Source of the DNA: JAAGZL01 sp050291365 | Lineage (GTDB): Bacteria > Pseudomonadota > Gammaproteobacteria > Chromatiales > Chromatiaceae | Assembly: GCA_050291365.1 (NCBI GenBank) | Contig: JBNKJS010000008.1 | Location: 8,342-72,341 of the forward strand | DNA: 64,000 nucleotides | Reading direction: 5' to 3' | In this document: positions 8,085 to 17,900 of the stretch, piece by piece | Layout of the letters: each line of letters begins with the position of its first letter | Position numbering within the stretch: the first letter of the stretch is position 1 | Program-made: the position numbers and the translations under genes | Notes under the pieces: generated by a model | What the model saw: only the letters and a program-made list of their open reading frames with translations | Databases searched by the model: none | Told to the model about the DNA's origin: nothing

Positions 8085-8939
8085 ATGTCTACACAACAAC
8101 TACATGGTGCGGGCCTCGGCCTGAGGCGGGAGCTGCTTCCCGCCCTCAGGTCCGAGCTGCCGGAGAGCATCGACTTTTTTGAACTGGCCCCGGAAAACTG
8201 GATGGAGATGGGGGGCGCCTGGCGTAAAGAGCTGCGCCACATCGCCGAGCAGCGTCCCATCATAGCCCACGGCCTCTCCCTCTCTTTGGGCGGGCCGGCA
8301 CCACTGAATGAGGGGTTTCTGCAGAGAGAGAGGCGTTTTCTGGAGGAGTACCAGATCGGCCTCTTTACCGAGCATCTATCCTGGTGTGGTGACGAAGGTC
8401 AGCTCTATGACCTGCTGCCCATACCCTGCACCTATGAGGCGGTCACTCATGTGGCGCAACGCATCCGGCGCACCCAGGAGATCCTGGAACGGCGCATCGC
8501 CATTGAGAACCCATCCTACTATGTAGCTCCCCCCGGTGCTGATATGAGCGAGACCGACTTCATCCGCGCCGTGCTGGAAGAGGCGGATTGTGACCTGCAT
8601 CTGGACGTCAACAACGTCTACGTCAACAGCGTCAATTTCGGTTTCGACCCCTGGGATTTTATTCGACAGCTCCCAGCGGAGCGGGTGGTCTATATCCATG
8701 TAGCCGGCCACTACACAGAACCGGATGGACTGCTCATCGACACCCACGGAGCCGATGTTATCGACCCGGTGTGGCAGCTGCTGGAAAAAACCTACGCCCA
8801 CCTGGGAACGCCACCCACCCTGCTGGAACGAGACTTCAATATTCCACCGTTGGCGCAACTGCTGGACGAAGTGGGGTTCATCCGCCGGTTGCAGCGCCAG
8901 CATGGAGAAGAGGGAGGAGTCTATGAACAGGTTGCATGA
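8085..8939 (+). CDS. hvfB: DUF692/MNIO multinuclear iron-dependent oxidase (HvfB-like)
   Basis: This 284-residue protein of the DUF692 TIM-barrel family modifies RiPP precursor cysteines using a multinuclear iron centre. Family landmarks are GAGLGLRRELLPAL near residue 7, ELAPENWM, FTEHLSWCG, ENPSYYVAP, the metal-binding HLDVNNVYVN, YIHVAGHY and LLERDFNIPP. It starts 20 bases after the precursor gene and its end overlaps the start of the HvfC-like gene by 17 bases. The adjacent EGKCG peptide is its likely substrate. Confidence 0.9.
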   Translation: MSTQQLHGAGLGLRRELLPALRSELPESIDFFELAPENWMEMGGAWRKELRHIAEQRPIIAHGLSLSLGGPAPLNEGFLQRERRFLEEYQIGLFTEHLSWCGDEGQLYDLLPIPCTYEAVTHVAQRIRRTQEILERRIAIENPSYYVAPPGADMSETDFIRAVLEEADCDLHLDVNNVYVNSVNFGFDPWDFIRQLPAERVVYIHVAGHYTEPDGLLIDTHGADVIDPVWQLLEKTYAHLGTPPTLLERDFNIPPLAQLLDEVGFIRRLQRQHGEEGGVYEQVA

Positions 8940-9699
8940 GACCACTGGGTTCAAGGATTTTCAGGCCGGCTTTGCCGCCCGCATCCGCGATCCCCAGGGC
9001 GCACCCCTGCCGTCGCAGGTGCCGGAACGGCGCATGCGGGCCTATGAAGAGCTGGTGTTCAACAACCTGGAGGGCTTCCTGCTCTCCTGCTATCCCATCA
9101 CCCGCAAGCTACTGGGCCAGGGGCAGTGGGACCAAACCCTGCGGCGCTTTGTTATGGAGCATCGCTGCGCCTCGCCCCTGTTTCGGGATATCCCCAAGGA
9201 GTTCCTGGATTGGCTGGAGGATAAGTGTAATGAGCTGTTTCCCTCCATGCCTTTCCTGCATGAGTTCATGCACTACGAGTGGTTGGAGCTGGCGGTTTCG
9301 GTCAGTCCGGCCGAAATAGATCCATGGGAGATAGATGCAACGGGTGACTACTTTACCACCCCAGCCCTGTTGAACCCGACCGCGCAACTGGCCTGCTACA
9401 ACTACCCCGTGCATCTGATAGGGCCGGAATTCAAACCACAGAGTACCGATGGCCAGATCTACTGCTACCTGCTCTATCGCGATACCGCAGACCAGGTCCA
9501 GTTTATAGAACTCAACCCGATCTCAGCGCGTCTGCTAGAGCTGTTACAACAACAGGAGATCACCGGGCGGGAAGCGCTGCTACAGATCGCCGGTGAAATT
9601 AACCACAACAATCCCGAAGCGCTGGCGGAGTCCGGACGCACTCAACTACAAGAGCTGCATCACTCCGGTGTGCTACTGGGAACCAGGAGAAGATTATGA
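8923..9699 (+). CDS. hvfC: HvfC-like partner protein (DUF2063 domain)
   Basis: This protein of about 258 residues has the N-terminal DUF2063-type domain that pairs with DUF692 enzymes, recognisable in FQAGFAARIRDP, RMRAYEELVFNNLEGFLLSC and FLHEFMHYEWLELA. In MNIO systems this partner recognises the leader of the precursor peptide and delivers it to the enzyme. The ATG at 8923 is chosen because GGGAGGAG stands just upstream and the family similarity begins there; an in-frame ATG at 8902 is the alternative. It overlaps hvfB at its start, and hvfX at its end by ATGA. Confidence 0.8.
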   Translation: MNRLHETTGFKDFQAGFAARIRDPQGAPLPSQVPERRMRAYEELVFNNLEGFLLSCYPITRKLLGQGQWDQTLRRFVMEHRCASPLFRDIPKEFLDWLEDKCNELFPSMPFLHEFMHYEWLELAVSVSPAEIDPWEIDATGDYFTTPALLNPTAQLACYNYPVHLIGPEFKPQSTDGQIYCYLLYRDTADQVQFIELNPISARLLELLQQQEITGREALLQIAGEINHNNPEALAESGRTQLQELHHSGVLLGTRRRL

Positions 9700-10157
9700 A
9701 TATTGTACTGTCAGCCCCACAATGGGTTTTCGCCCGGCTGAACCAGAGCGGAGAGTATCTCTCCATGTTGGGATTACGCCTACTGCTCGCCTACGAGTAT
9801 TGGGAGTCAGGTATCGTAAAATTCAACGGCGCAAACTGGTTTGCCCAGATCCAGAGCCAGTTTCCCTTTCCGTTCAGCCTAGTACCCCCCGAGATCAGCT
9901 GGTTCCTAGCCACCTGGAGTGAACTGCTAGGCGCCATAGCCCTGGTGATTGGCTTAGCCACCAGATTCTTCAGCCTCTCCCTGATCATCCTAACCATCGT
10001 AGCCTGGGCCAGCGTACACGCCGGACACGGCTACAACGTATGCAGCAACGGCTTCAAACTACCACTCATCTACCTGGTAATGTTCATCCCACTACTGCTC
10101 AGCGGCCCAGGCAAACTAAGCCTAGATCACCTAATCTCAAAACGTTTCAGCAACTAA
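9696..10157 (+). CDS. hvfX: DoxX-family membrane protein (HvfX-like)
   Basis: This 153-residue protein of the DoxX/HvfX type has four predicted membrane helices (around LGLRLLLAYEYWESG, ELLGAIALVIGLATRFF, LSLIILTIVAWASVH and LPLIYLVMFIPLLLSG). The motif EYWESGIVKFNGANWF is typical of the family, whose members accompany MNIO-modified RiPPs and were proposed to help handle the oxidised product or electrons. It overlaps hvfC in an ATGA arrangement and closes the operon. Its exact biochemical role is not established. Confidence 0.8.
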   Translation: MNIVLSAPQWVFARLNQSGEYLSMLGLRLLLAYEYWESGIVKFNGANWFAQIQSQFPFPFSLVPPEISWFLATWSELLGAIALVIGLATRFFSLSLIILTIVAWASVHAGHGYNVCSNGFKLPLIYLVMFIPLLLSGPGKLSLDHLISKRFSN

Positions 10158-10800
10158 CCCATCCCCTCTCTTTAGCATCCCCTCTCCCCACGGGGGAGAG
10201 GGCTAGGGTGAGGGGGAAAACTAAAAACATCATCCCCAACTAATCCACCCGCCCCAACCGAAAACCACCACCCAACCATCCCCTCTCCCATTGGGGGAGA
10301 GGGCTAGGGTGAGGGGGAAAACTAAAAACATCACCCCCAACTAATCCACCCACCATCCCCTCGGGGGACGACTCCAGGGATGGAGGAGGTAGAACGAAGT
10401 TCGGAACCAGAGTCGAGAGGGCTACGACTGCATGGACGCAGGAGGTACGAGCTCATGGATGGGCGAAGGTAGAATAATGCAGGAGCAATTATCGAGAGCG
10501 ACGCAGGAGGCCAAAGCCGAGGGTGAGGGGGAAAAGCTAGGCCGAGAGGGAAAAGCCAGGCCGAAGGGAAAAGCCAGGCCGAGAGGGAAAAGCCAGGCCG
10601 AGGCAGAAAACCAAAAACATCACCCCCAACTAATCCCTCCACCTTAACCGAAAACCACCACCCAACCATCCCCTCTCCCTTTGGGGGAGAAGGCTAGGGT
10701 GAGGGGGAAAAGCTAGGCCGAGAGGGAAAAGCTAGGCCGAGAGGGAAAAGCCAGGCCGAGGCAGAAAACTAAAAACATCAGCCTTAACAACTCCCCACAC
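10158..10800. repeat. Block of mosaic C-rich/G-rich intergenic repeats
   Basis: This gap of about 650 bases after hvfX contains no gene. It consists of repeated modules: CCCCTCTCCC arms paired with GGGGGAGAGGGCTAGGGTGA, a module with GACTCCAGGGATGGAGGAGG, a module around GGTAGAATAATGCAGGAGCA, and short tandem copies of AGGCCGAGAGGGAAAAGCC near 10535-10610 and 10705-10770. The same modules recur elsewhere in the window, for example at 30660-31055, 36228-36470 and 43840-43985. Confidence 0.85.
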
Positions 10801-10837
10801 CCCAACCAAAAATAACCCCCACCCCTTTTTTACAGAC

Positions 10838-10889
10838 AAAAAAAAGCCGGGACTAACAGGCCTCACTCAGACCATTAATCCCAGCCTTT
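10838..10889 (-). terminator. Rho-independent terminator of the cold-shock gene
   Basis: Read on the minus strand just after the csp stop, GGCTGGGATTAA pairs with TTAGTCCCGGC and is followed by a run of eight T residues. This is a clear intrinsic terminator 16 bases downstream of the gene. Confidence 0.8.
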
Positions 10890-10904
10890 GGTGTTCAGTA
10901 ATTA

Positions 10905-11111
10905 CTACAACGGAACTACCTTGTTAGCGCATGGGCCCTTCTGTCCTTGTCCTACCTCAAACTCAACCTCTTGGCCATCGTTGAGGGTTGCATAACCGCC
11001 GCCGGCTTGAATCTCTGAATGGTGTACGAACAAATCCTTGCCACCATCTTCTGGAGTGATAAAACCAAAGCCTTTATCGGCATTAAACCACTTTACTGTA
11101 CCTTTACTCAT
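10905..11111 (-). CDS. Cold-shock domain protein (CspA family)
   Basis: This is a 68-residue single-domain cold-shock protein that binds single-stranded RNA and DNA. It shows KGTVKWFNADKGFGFI at the N-terminus with RNP1 (KGFGFI), and LFVHHSEIQ for RNP2. The start is MSKGTVKW at 11111 with AGGAAAG upstream; a longer in-frame extension lacks family similarity. The long leader region before it is AT-rich, as is common for csp genes, but I cannot demonstrate a thermosensor. The gene is transcribed alone and ends at a strong terminator. Confidence 0.95.
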   Translation of the reverse strand: MSKGTVKWFNADKGFGFITPEDGGKDLFVHHSEIQAGGGYATLNDGQEVEFEVGQGQKGPCANKVVPL

Positions 11112-11305
11112 TTGATGCTTTCCTGTGTTATTCAGCTGAATGCTGATCACACAGTATAGGTGTTTTAGGCAAAAAATTCACAAATAGATTCAAAATGGGC
11201 GAAATATATTGGAATTTTGAGGAAAAAGTGGACAAAACCGGTGATATATCCGCATAAAAAATCCCAGATCACCAATCACACCCACCGGACTTGTACCGCC
11301 ACCAT

Positions 11306-11358
11306 GAACCTTTCTCCCTTCCCCCCAGGGGGGAAGGGCCGGGGATGAGGGGGATAAC
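11306..11358. repeat. Short copy of the C-rich/G-rich intergenic hairpin
   Basis: TTCTCCCTTCCCCCC faces GGGGGGAAGGGCC with a following GATGAGGGGGATAAC, matching the arms of the mosaic repeat family. It lies in the 495-base gap between csp and hsdM. The rest of that gap holds AT-rich sequence and the 65-bp element at 11468-11532, with no gene that I can support. Confidence 0.7.
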
Positions 11359-11467
11359 TTAAAACGTTAGCCTTACTAATTCACCTGCCTTAACAGAAAA
11401 ACCAACCACCCAGTCATCCCGCAGGTTGACCGCAGCATCCAGGAAGATCAAAACAGTACCAGCATAG

Positions 11468-11532
11468 ATAAATATAGGGAATTCTGGGAGAATCAAACCA
11501 TTACACGGAAGGAAAAATAATAATGGCTCCAG
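11468..11532 (+). repeat. 65-bp element upstream of hsdM, paired with 6710-6774
   Basis: This is the ungapped homologue of the element upstream of the sigma-factor gene. It contains ATTCTGGGAGAAT and lies about 75 bases before the hsdM start, where a promoter would be expected. Confidence 0.5.
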
Positions 11533-11606
11533 TGAATACACTTCCCAAAGTTGAAGCTTGTAAGATAATTCGCATAACTTGCCTCATAACAATAGAAAGC
11601 GAATAG

Positions 11607-13706
11607 ATGAATTCCGAACAACTTAAACAACTAGAAAACGATCTTTGGGCCGCCGCCGATAACCTGCGTGCTAATACCGATCTCAAGTCCAGTGAGTACG
11701 CCACCCCGGTGCTGGGGCTGATCTTCCTCAAGTTTGCCGATAACAAATACAGCCGCGCCGAAATGGCGATTACCCGCGAATACAACAAACTCCAGGGTAC
11801 CCGGCGCGAGAAGCCTATCTCGGAGATTGCTATCCAGAAATGCGGTTTCTATCTGCCGGATCATGCGCGCTACGACTATTTGTTGAATCTGTCGGAGGAT
11901 AAGGATGTCGCCAAGGCGATCAAAGGCGCTATGCAGGCGATTGAGGATTACAAGGAAGAGCTGGAGGGCGTACTGCCCAAGGATGAATACGCGCCGCTGA
12001 CGCGTACCGACAAGACCATCCCGGCGCAATTGCTGAAAACCTTTTCCGATATCCCCAAAGACGCCAACGGCGATGTGTTCGGCAAGATCTATGAGTACTT
12101 CCTCGGCAACTTCGCCCTGACCGAGGGGCAGAAGGGCGGCGAATTCTTTACCCCCACCTCGGTGGTGCAGTTGATGGTGGAGATCATCGAACCGCATAAA
12201 GGCACGGTATACGACCCGGCCTGCGGTTCCGGCGGCATGTTCGTGCAGTCGCAGCACTTTGTCGAGCAGCACCGCAAGCAGCTCAAGGCGCTGGGCGAGG
12301 TCGAGGACGAAGACCAGCTCTATGTCTACGGCCAGGAAAAGACCCTGGATACGGTCAAGCTGGCCAAGATGAACCTCGCGGTCAATGGCCTGCGCGGCGA
12401 AGTGCGCCAGGCCAACAGCTATTCCGAAGATCCTTACGACGGTTTCGGCAAGTTCGATTACGTCATGGCCAATCCACCCTTCAATGTCGATGACGTGCCG
12501 GTGGCCACGGTCGAGAAAGACCCGCGCTTCAATACCTACGGCATCCCGCGCAAGAAGACTAAGGTGAAAAAGGGCGATGAAGGCAAGGAGACAGTACCCA
12601 ACGCCAACTACCTGTGGATCAACCTGTTCGCAACCTCACTGAAAGACAAGGGCCGCGCCGGGCTGGTCATGGCCAACTCCGCCTCCGACGCACGCCACTC
12701 CGAGGCCGATATCCGCCAGAGCCTGATCGAGAATAACCTGATCTACGGCATGCTGACCCTGCCGTCGAACATGTTCTACACCGTCACGCTGCCGGCGACG
12801 CTGTGGTTTTTCGACAAGAACAAACAGGATGACCGTATCCTGTTCATCGATGCGCGCAACATCTTCACCCAGATCGACCGTGCCCACCGCGAATTCAGCC
12901 CCGAGCAAATCCAGAATATCGCTATCATCAGCAAGCTGCACAAGGGTAAGCGCAAGGAGTTCGTGCACCTGATCGACCGCTATTTCGAGCAGGGTATGGC
13001 GCAACTGATCGACAATGAAAAACAGGTGAAACCCGTCAGTGAACAATTACTGGAGGTGCTGGACGATAAAGCGGGCAAGCTGGCCGTGGGTGATCTGGTC
13101 AAGCAGTGGAAGGCGCTGGGCAAGCTGCAAACCCGCTACCAAAAATACCTCGACACCACCGATACCAGGCTACGAACCGACGCCGATATCAATAAAAAGA
13201 ATAAAAGCCAGCACAACTTGCGCGAGGCCTTCGATCCCTTTTTCGAGAGCCTGCACAGCGGCCTTAAGGATCTGGACCGGATCGTGCGCAAACATGAAAA
13301 GGTCAGGGCCGAAGCCGCCAAAAAGGCCGGGAAACGTAGCACCACCGACCGCGAAACCAAGCGCTTGAAAGAGGCGCTGGAACTGCTGCATAAAGAGGTC
13401 AAGCTGGCCGAGAGTTTCTACAAGCACATCCACTGGCTGCAGGAGCGCTTTCCCAACGCAGAGTATGAGGATGTGACCGGCCTGTGCAAACTGGCGACAC
13501 CGGAGGAGGTTGAGGAGCAGGATTACTCACTGAATCCGGGACGGTATGTGGGGGTGGTGATTGAAGAAGATGGGAAGACGGAGGAAGAGTTTATTGCTGA
13601 AATGTTAGCGATGAATGATGAACTCCAACAGTTAAGTAATGAGAGTAAAAGCTTAAATACAGTGATTCAAAAAAACCTACATATTCTGGTAGGTGAAAAT
13701 GAATAA
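11607..13706 (+). CDS. hsdM: Type I restriction-modification system, DNA methyltransferase subunit
   Basis: This is the 699-residue M subunit of a type I restriction system, an N6-adenine methyltransferase that works with HsdS. The N-terminal helical domain (ENDLWAAADNLRANTDLKSS) is followed by the AdoMet-binding motif DPACGSGGMF near residue 204 and the catalytic NPPF near 290. It is longer than the E. coli K-12 subunit (529 residues). The C-terminal part, from about 500 to 640, is lysine- and glutamate-rich and probably coiled-coil, a feature of other HsdM lineages. Its stop overlaps the start of hsdS. Base composition is GC-rich, like hsdR and unlike hsdS. Confidence 0.95.
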   Translation: MNSEQLKQLENDLWAAADNLRANTDLKSSEYATPVLGLIFLKFADNKYSRAEMAITREYNKLQGTRREKPISEIAIQKCGFYLPDHARYDYLLNLSEDKDVAKAIKGAMQAIEDYKEELEGVLPKDEYAPLTRTDKTIPAQLLKTFSDIPKDANGDVFGKIYEYFLGNFALTEGQKGGEFFTPTSVVQLMVEIIEPHKGTVYDPACGSGGMFVQSQHFVEQHRKQLKALGEVEDEDQLYVYGQEKTLDTVKLAKMNLAVNGLRGEVRQANSYSEDPYDGFGKFDYVMANPPFNVDDVPVATVEKDPRFNTYGIPRKKTKVKKGDEGKETVPNANYLWINLFATSLKDKGRAGLVMANSASDARHSEADIRQSLIENNLIYGMLTLPSNMFYTVTLPATLWFFDKNKQDDRILFIDARNIFTQIDRAHREFSPEQIQNIAIISKLHKGKRKEFVHLIDRYFEQGMAQLIDNEKQVKPVSEQLLEVLDDKAGKLAVGDLVKQWKALGKLQTRYQKYLDTTDTRLRTDADINKKNKSQHNLREAFDPFFESLHSGLKDLDRIVRKHEKVRAEAAKKAGKRSTTDRETKRLKEALELLHKEVKLAESFYKHIHWLQERFPNAEYEDVTGLCKLATPEEVEEQDYSLNPGRYVGVVIEEDGKTEEEFIAEMLAMNDELQQLSNESKSLNTVIQKNLHILVGENE

Positions 13707-14946
13707 ATACAAACTTAATGAACTTGGCAGTGTTAACAGAGGTAAATCGAAGCACCGCCCAAGAAATGACCCTGAACTCTATGGGGGTAGATACCCATTT
13801 ATTCAGACTGGAGATGTAAAACATAGCCCGTTCTATGTGACATCGCATAGCCAAACTTACAATGAAAAAGGGTTGTCTCAGAGTAAGCTTTGGCCAGAAG
13901 GTACATTGTGTATAACTATTGCGGCAAATATTGCAGATACAGCGATTCTGAGTTACCCGGCATGTTTTCCAGATAGCATAATTGGTTTTCTTCCAGATAA
14001 AGAAAAGTCGGACTTAAAGTATGTTAAGTATTGCCTTGATACTTTTAAGCTGCAAATGCAATCAATATCTCAAGGCACTACACAAGACAATATGAGTCTT
14101 GAGAAACTGTTGTCAATTGAGTTTCCTGCACCTGAATTGGCTCAGCAAAGAAAATTAGCCGCCATCCTCTCCGCATACGACGACCTAATCGAAAACAACA
14201 AACGCCGTATCGCCTTGTTGGAAAAAATGGCCGAAGAGATCTATCGTGAATGGTTTGTCCGCTTCCGCTTTCCTGGTTACCAAACCGCTGAGTTTGAGAA
14301 AGGGGTTCCGAGGGGTTGGGAGCATTTACCAATTAACGAGATACTTGATTTTAAATCTGGCTTTGCGTTCAAGAGCGAGAAATATGTTGATGATGGCAAA
14401 TACGGTGTTGTTACTATAAAGAATGTTCACGATGGGAGATTTATAAATGGATGCTCTGACTACATAGATGAATTGCCATCAAGATTACCAAAGCACTGTC
14501 AAATAGAAGATGGCGATATTCTTATGTCTCTAACGGGTAATGTGGGCAGGGTGTGCATTTCAGAGGGAGAAAACTTGCTCCTTAATCAACGAGTCGCAAT
14601 ATTAAAACCAAAAGATATTAGCGCATCACATTTTGTATATTGGCTCTTTAGACAAAAATCTATGCAGACATTTAGTGAGATGATTTCGACAGGTGCAGCA
14701 CAACAAAATCTGAGTCCAATAAAACTAGGTAACCAAACGATTCTATATCCTGATGAAAATATAATTCATGAATATCAGGAAAAAGTTGAGCCATTAATGG
14801 GATTAATTATGCAAATAAGAAAGCAAGTCTCAGTGCTTGAGGTTACAAAAAGTAACTTACTACCCAGACTTATCTCAGGAAAACTCTCCGTAGCTGATCT
14901 CGATATCCAGGTCCCACCCAGCATGCTGGACGATGAGGCCGCCTAG
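13699..14946 (+). CDS. hsdS: Type I restriction-modification system, specificity subunit
   Basis: This specificity subunit of about 415 residues decides which DNA sequence the complex methylates and cuts. It has two AT-rich target-recognition domains, roughly residues 5-145 and 205-360. They are joined by a conserved helical spacer containing NNKRRIALLEKMAEEIYREW and RFRFPGYQ, and a second spacer ends with NLLPRLISGKLSV. The ATG at 13699, preceded by GGTAGG, is chosen over a GTG two codons upstream. The recognition domains are clearly more AT-rich than the spacer and the flanking hsdM and hsdR, consistent with domain exchange by recombination. The target sequence cannot be read from the protein. 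Confidence 0.92.
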   Translation: MNKYKLNELGSVNRGKSKHRPRNDPELYGGRYPFIQTGDVKHSPFYVTSHSQTYNEKGLSQSKLWPEGTLCITIAANIADTAILSYPACFPDSIIGFLPDKEKSDLKYVKYCLDTFKLQMQSISQGTTQDNMSLEKLLSIEFPAPELAQQRKLAAILSAYDDLIENNKRRIALLEKMAEEIYREWFVRFRFPGYQTAEFEKGVPRGWEHLPINEILDFKSGFAFKSEKYVDDGKYGVVTIKNVHDGRFINGCSDYIDELPSRLPKHCQIEDGDILMSLTGNVGRVCISEGENLLLNQRVAILKPKDISASHFVYWLFRQKSMQTFSEMISTGAAQQNLSPIKLGNQTILYPDENIIHEYQEKVEPLMGLIMQIRKQVSVLEVTKSNLLPRLISGKLSVADLDIQVPPSMLDDEAA

Positions 14947-14969
14947 GCAGGAATAATAAGGACGAGCAT

Positions 14970-17900
14970 ATGCCAGGGAATTTCATTTCAGAAGACGACA
15001 TCGAGCAGGCGCTGCTGCAACAACTTCATTCCCGTTTCGGTTTTGAGTTGCTGAATTGTCATACCCCTCAACCTGAGACCCTAAGCGATAAGTCCAACCG
15101 GCAGGATAAGCGTGATGTGATTCTGGCCGACCGCTTAAAGGCGGCCTGTGTGCGTCTTAACCCGGAGATTCCCGAGCCGGTGATCGATGAGGTGGTGGAA
15201 CAGGTCATGGATCGTCGCGCCGCGATGTCGGCGATTGCGGCCAACCGTGAGTTGTACGACTTCATCCGCGATGGCGTGCCGGTGACCTTTGACGATGCCG
15301 AAGGGATCAAGCAGGACGAATATGTACGGCTGGTGGATTTCGATACCGCGAACGGCGGGGCCAATGACTATCTGGCGGTTTCCCAGTTGTGGATCAAGTC
15401 GATGGGCCAGGCGCCCCGTGCGGCCTATCGCCGCCCCGATGTCATCCTCTACGTAAACGGGCTGCCGCTGGTGTTCATCGAGCTGAAGAACTCCAACGTC
15501 AAACTGCGCAGTGCCTTTGACGATAACCTGAACAACTACAAGCACGATATCCCGCAACTGTTCCACTGCAATGCGTTTTGCCTGCTCTCCAATGCCATTG
15601 AGAGCAAGGTGGGTAGCTTTACCGCCGGGTGGGAACATTTCTTCAACTGGCTGCGGGTGGACGATGAAAAGGAGAAGGTCGACCGGGCGCGGATCAGTGC
15701 TCAGGGCACCAGTCTGGAATTCGCCGCTGCCGGACTATGCCAGCCGCACAAGCTGCTGGATTATGTCGAGAACTACATCCTGTTCCACAAGGAAAACACC
15801 AAGATCATCGCGCAGAACCACCAGTTCATTGGCGTGAACAATGCGTATGAGCGCTTTCTGAATCGCAAACAGCTCGACGGCAAGCTGGGTGTGTTCTGGC
15901 ATACCCAGGGCTCGGGCAAGAGCTTCTCGATGATCTTCTATGCGCGCAAGATCTTCCGCAAGGTGACGGGCAACTTCAGCTTTGTCGTGGTCACCGACCG
16001 GCAGGACCTGGATGGGCAGATATACCGCAACTTTCTCAATACCGGCACCGTGAAGGATAAGGATGCGGCGCAGCCGAAGAATGCCGAGCAGATGCGTGAG
16101 TTTCTCGGGCAGAACAAAAAGGTGGTGTTCACCCTGATCCAGAAATTCCGCTACGACAAGGGTAAGCAATACCCGCTGCTGTTCAGGCCCGATGAGCGCG
16201 AAGTGATCGTCATGGTCGATGAGGCGCATCGCACTCAGTACAAGAACCTGGCGGAGAATATGCGCGCCGGTCTGAAAGGGGCGCATTTCATCGCCTTTAC
16301 TGGTACACCGCTGTTGGGCAGGGAACGCAAGACCAGCAAGTGGTTTGGCGAATATGTGTCGGAGTACAACTTCCAGCAGGCGATGGATGATCAGGCCACG
16401 GTGCCGTTGTATTACGAAAAGCGTGTGCCCGAGGTGTTGAACCAGAACGACGACCTGAGCGAGGAGTTCTACGAACTGCTGGAGGATGAAAACCTCAGCG
16501 AGGCGCAGGCCGAGAAGCTGGAGAAGAAATTCACCACCGAACTACAGGTGATCAAGCGCGATGACCGCCTCGACAAGATCGCCAACGACATCGTCTACCA
16601 CTTTCCGCGCCGGGGTTACCTGGGTAAGGGGATGATGATTGCGGTGGATAAATTCACCGCGGTGAAGATGTACGACAAGGTGCAGGCGGCGTGGAAGGAT
16701 GAACTGAAACGCCTGCGTGGGTTGGTGAAAAGCACGAGCAACGATATTGAACGTGCGCGTTTCAAGAAGATCATCGAATTCATGCGCCATGTCGAGATGG
16801 CGGTAGTGATCAGCGATCCGACCGCCGATAAAGAGAAATTTGAAAAGGCGGGATTGAATATCGAGCCGCATATCAAACGCCTGGAGCAACTCGACGAACA
16901 TGGCCACGATATCGAGACCAACTTCAAAGACCCAGAGCACCCATTGCAACTGGTCTTCGTCTGCGCCATGTGGCTGACCGGCTTCGACGCGCCGACGGTA
17001 TCCACCCTGTATCTCGACAAACCGATGCGCGATCACTCGCTAATGCAGACCATCGCCCGCGCCAACAGGGTGGCGGCTTACCGCATTCGTGGCCACAACG
17101 GTGAGCTGATCGAAAAAAGAAACGGTGAGATCGTTGATTACTACAACGTCTTCCGCAACATGAAAAAGGCGCTGAAGGACTATGCGCTGGGCGATGACGA
17201 GGTGGACGAACAACCGGTCAAGGAGAAGGATGAGCTGTTTGTACTACTGGATGAAGCCATCGCCCAGACCCTTGCATTCTGCGCTGAGCGGGATATCGAT
17301 TTGCGGGCCATTGCACTGGAGCAGGGGACGTTCAAAAACATCAGCAAATTTAACGAATACGCCGATATCCTGCTCAGCAAGGACGAGTGGCGCAAATCGT
17401 TTTATGTGTTCGATAACACGGTCTCTTCGCTCTATGAGGCCTGCAAGCCGGAGATTTTCAAGCAGGCGCCGCGACGGGAGATTGCGATCATCCAGTTTCT
17501 GCGCGGCGTAATTGCGAGCCTGGTTGAAGAAGTCGATATCGATGCCGTCGAGCAAAAGGTATCGGAGCTGCTGGACGAGAGCGTGGTGGTGGACAACGCG
17601 GAGCAGTTCGCGATCAAAGAGCATCAGGCGCAGTACCAGATAATCCAGAAGGGCAGGGTCTGGGATTTAAGCAAGATCGACTTCGACAAGCTGAAGGAAG
17701 ACTTCAAGCAGGCGCAATACCAGCATATTCAAATTGCAGATATGCGCAAGTTCATCGAAACCAAGCTGCAACAGATGATCGAGCAGAACTATACGCGGGT
17801 AGACTTCGCGCAAAAGTTGCAGGAGATTATCGACCGCTACAATTCAGGTGGATCATCAACCGAAGATTACTACGAAGAAATGCTTAAGTTCGCTGCGGCC

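Noticed and set aside
8085..8375. Antisense frames inside hvfB and other GC-rich genes
   Set aside because: They mirror strong genes and carry no motif; treated as chance.
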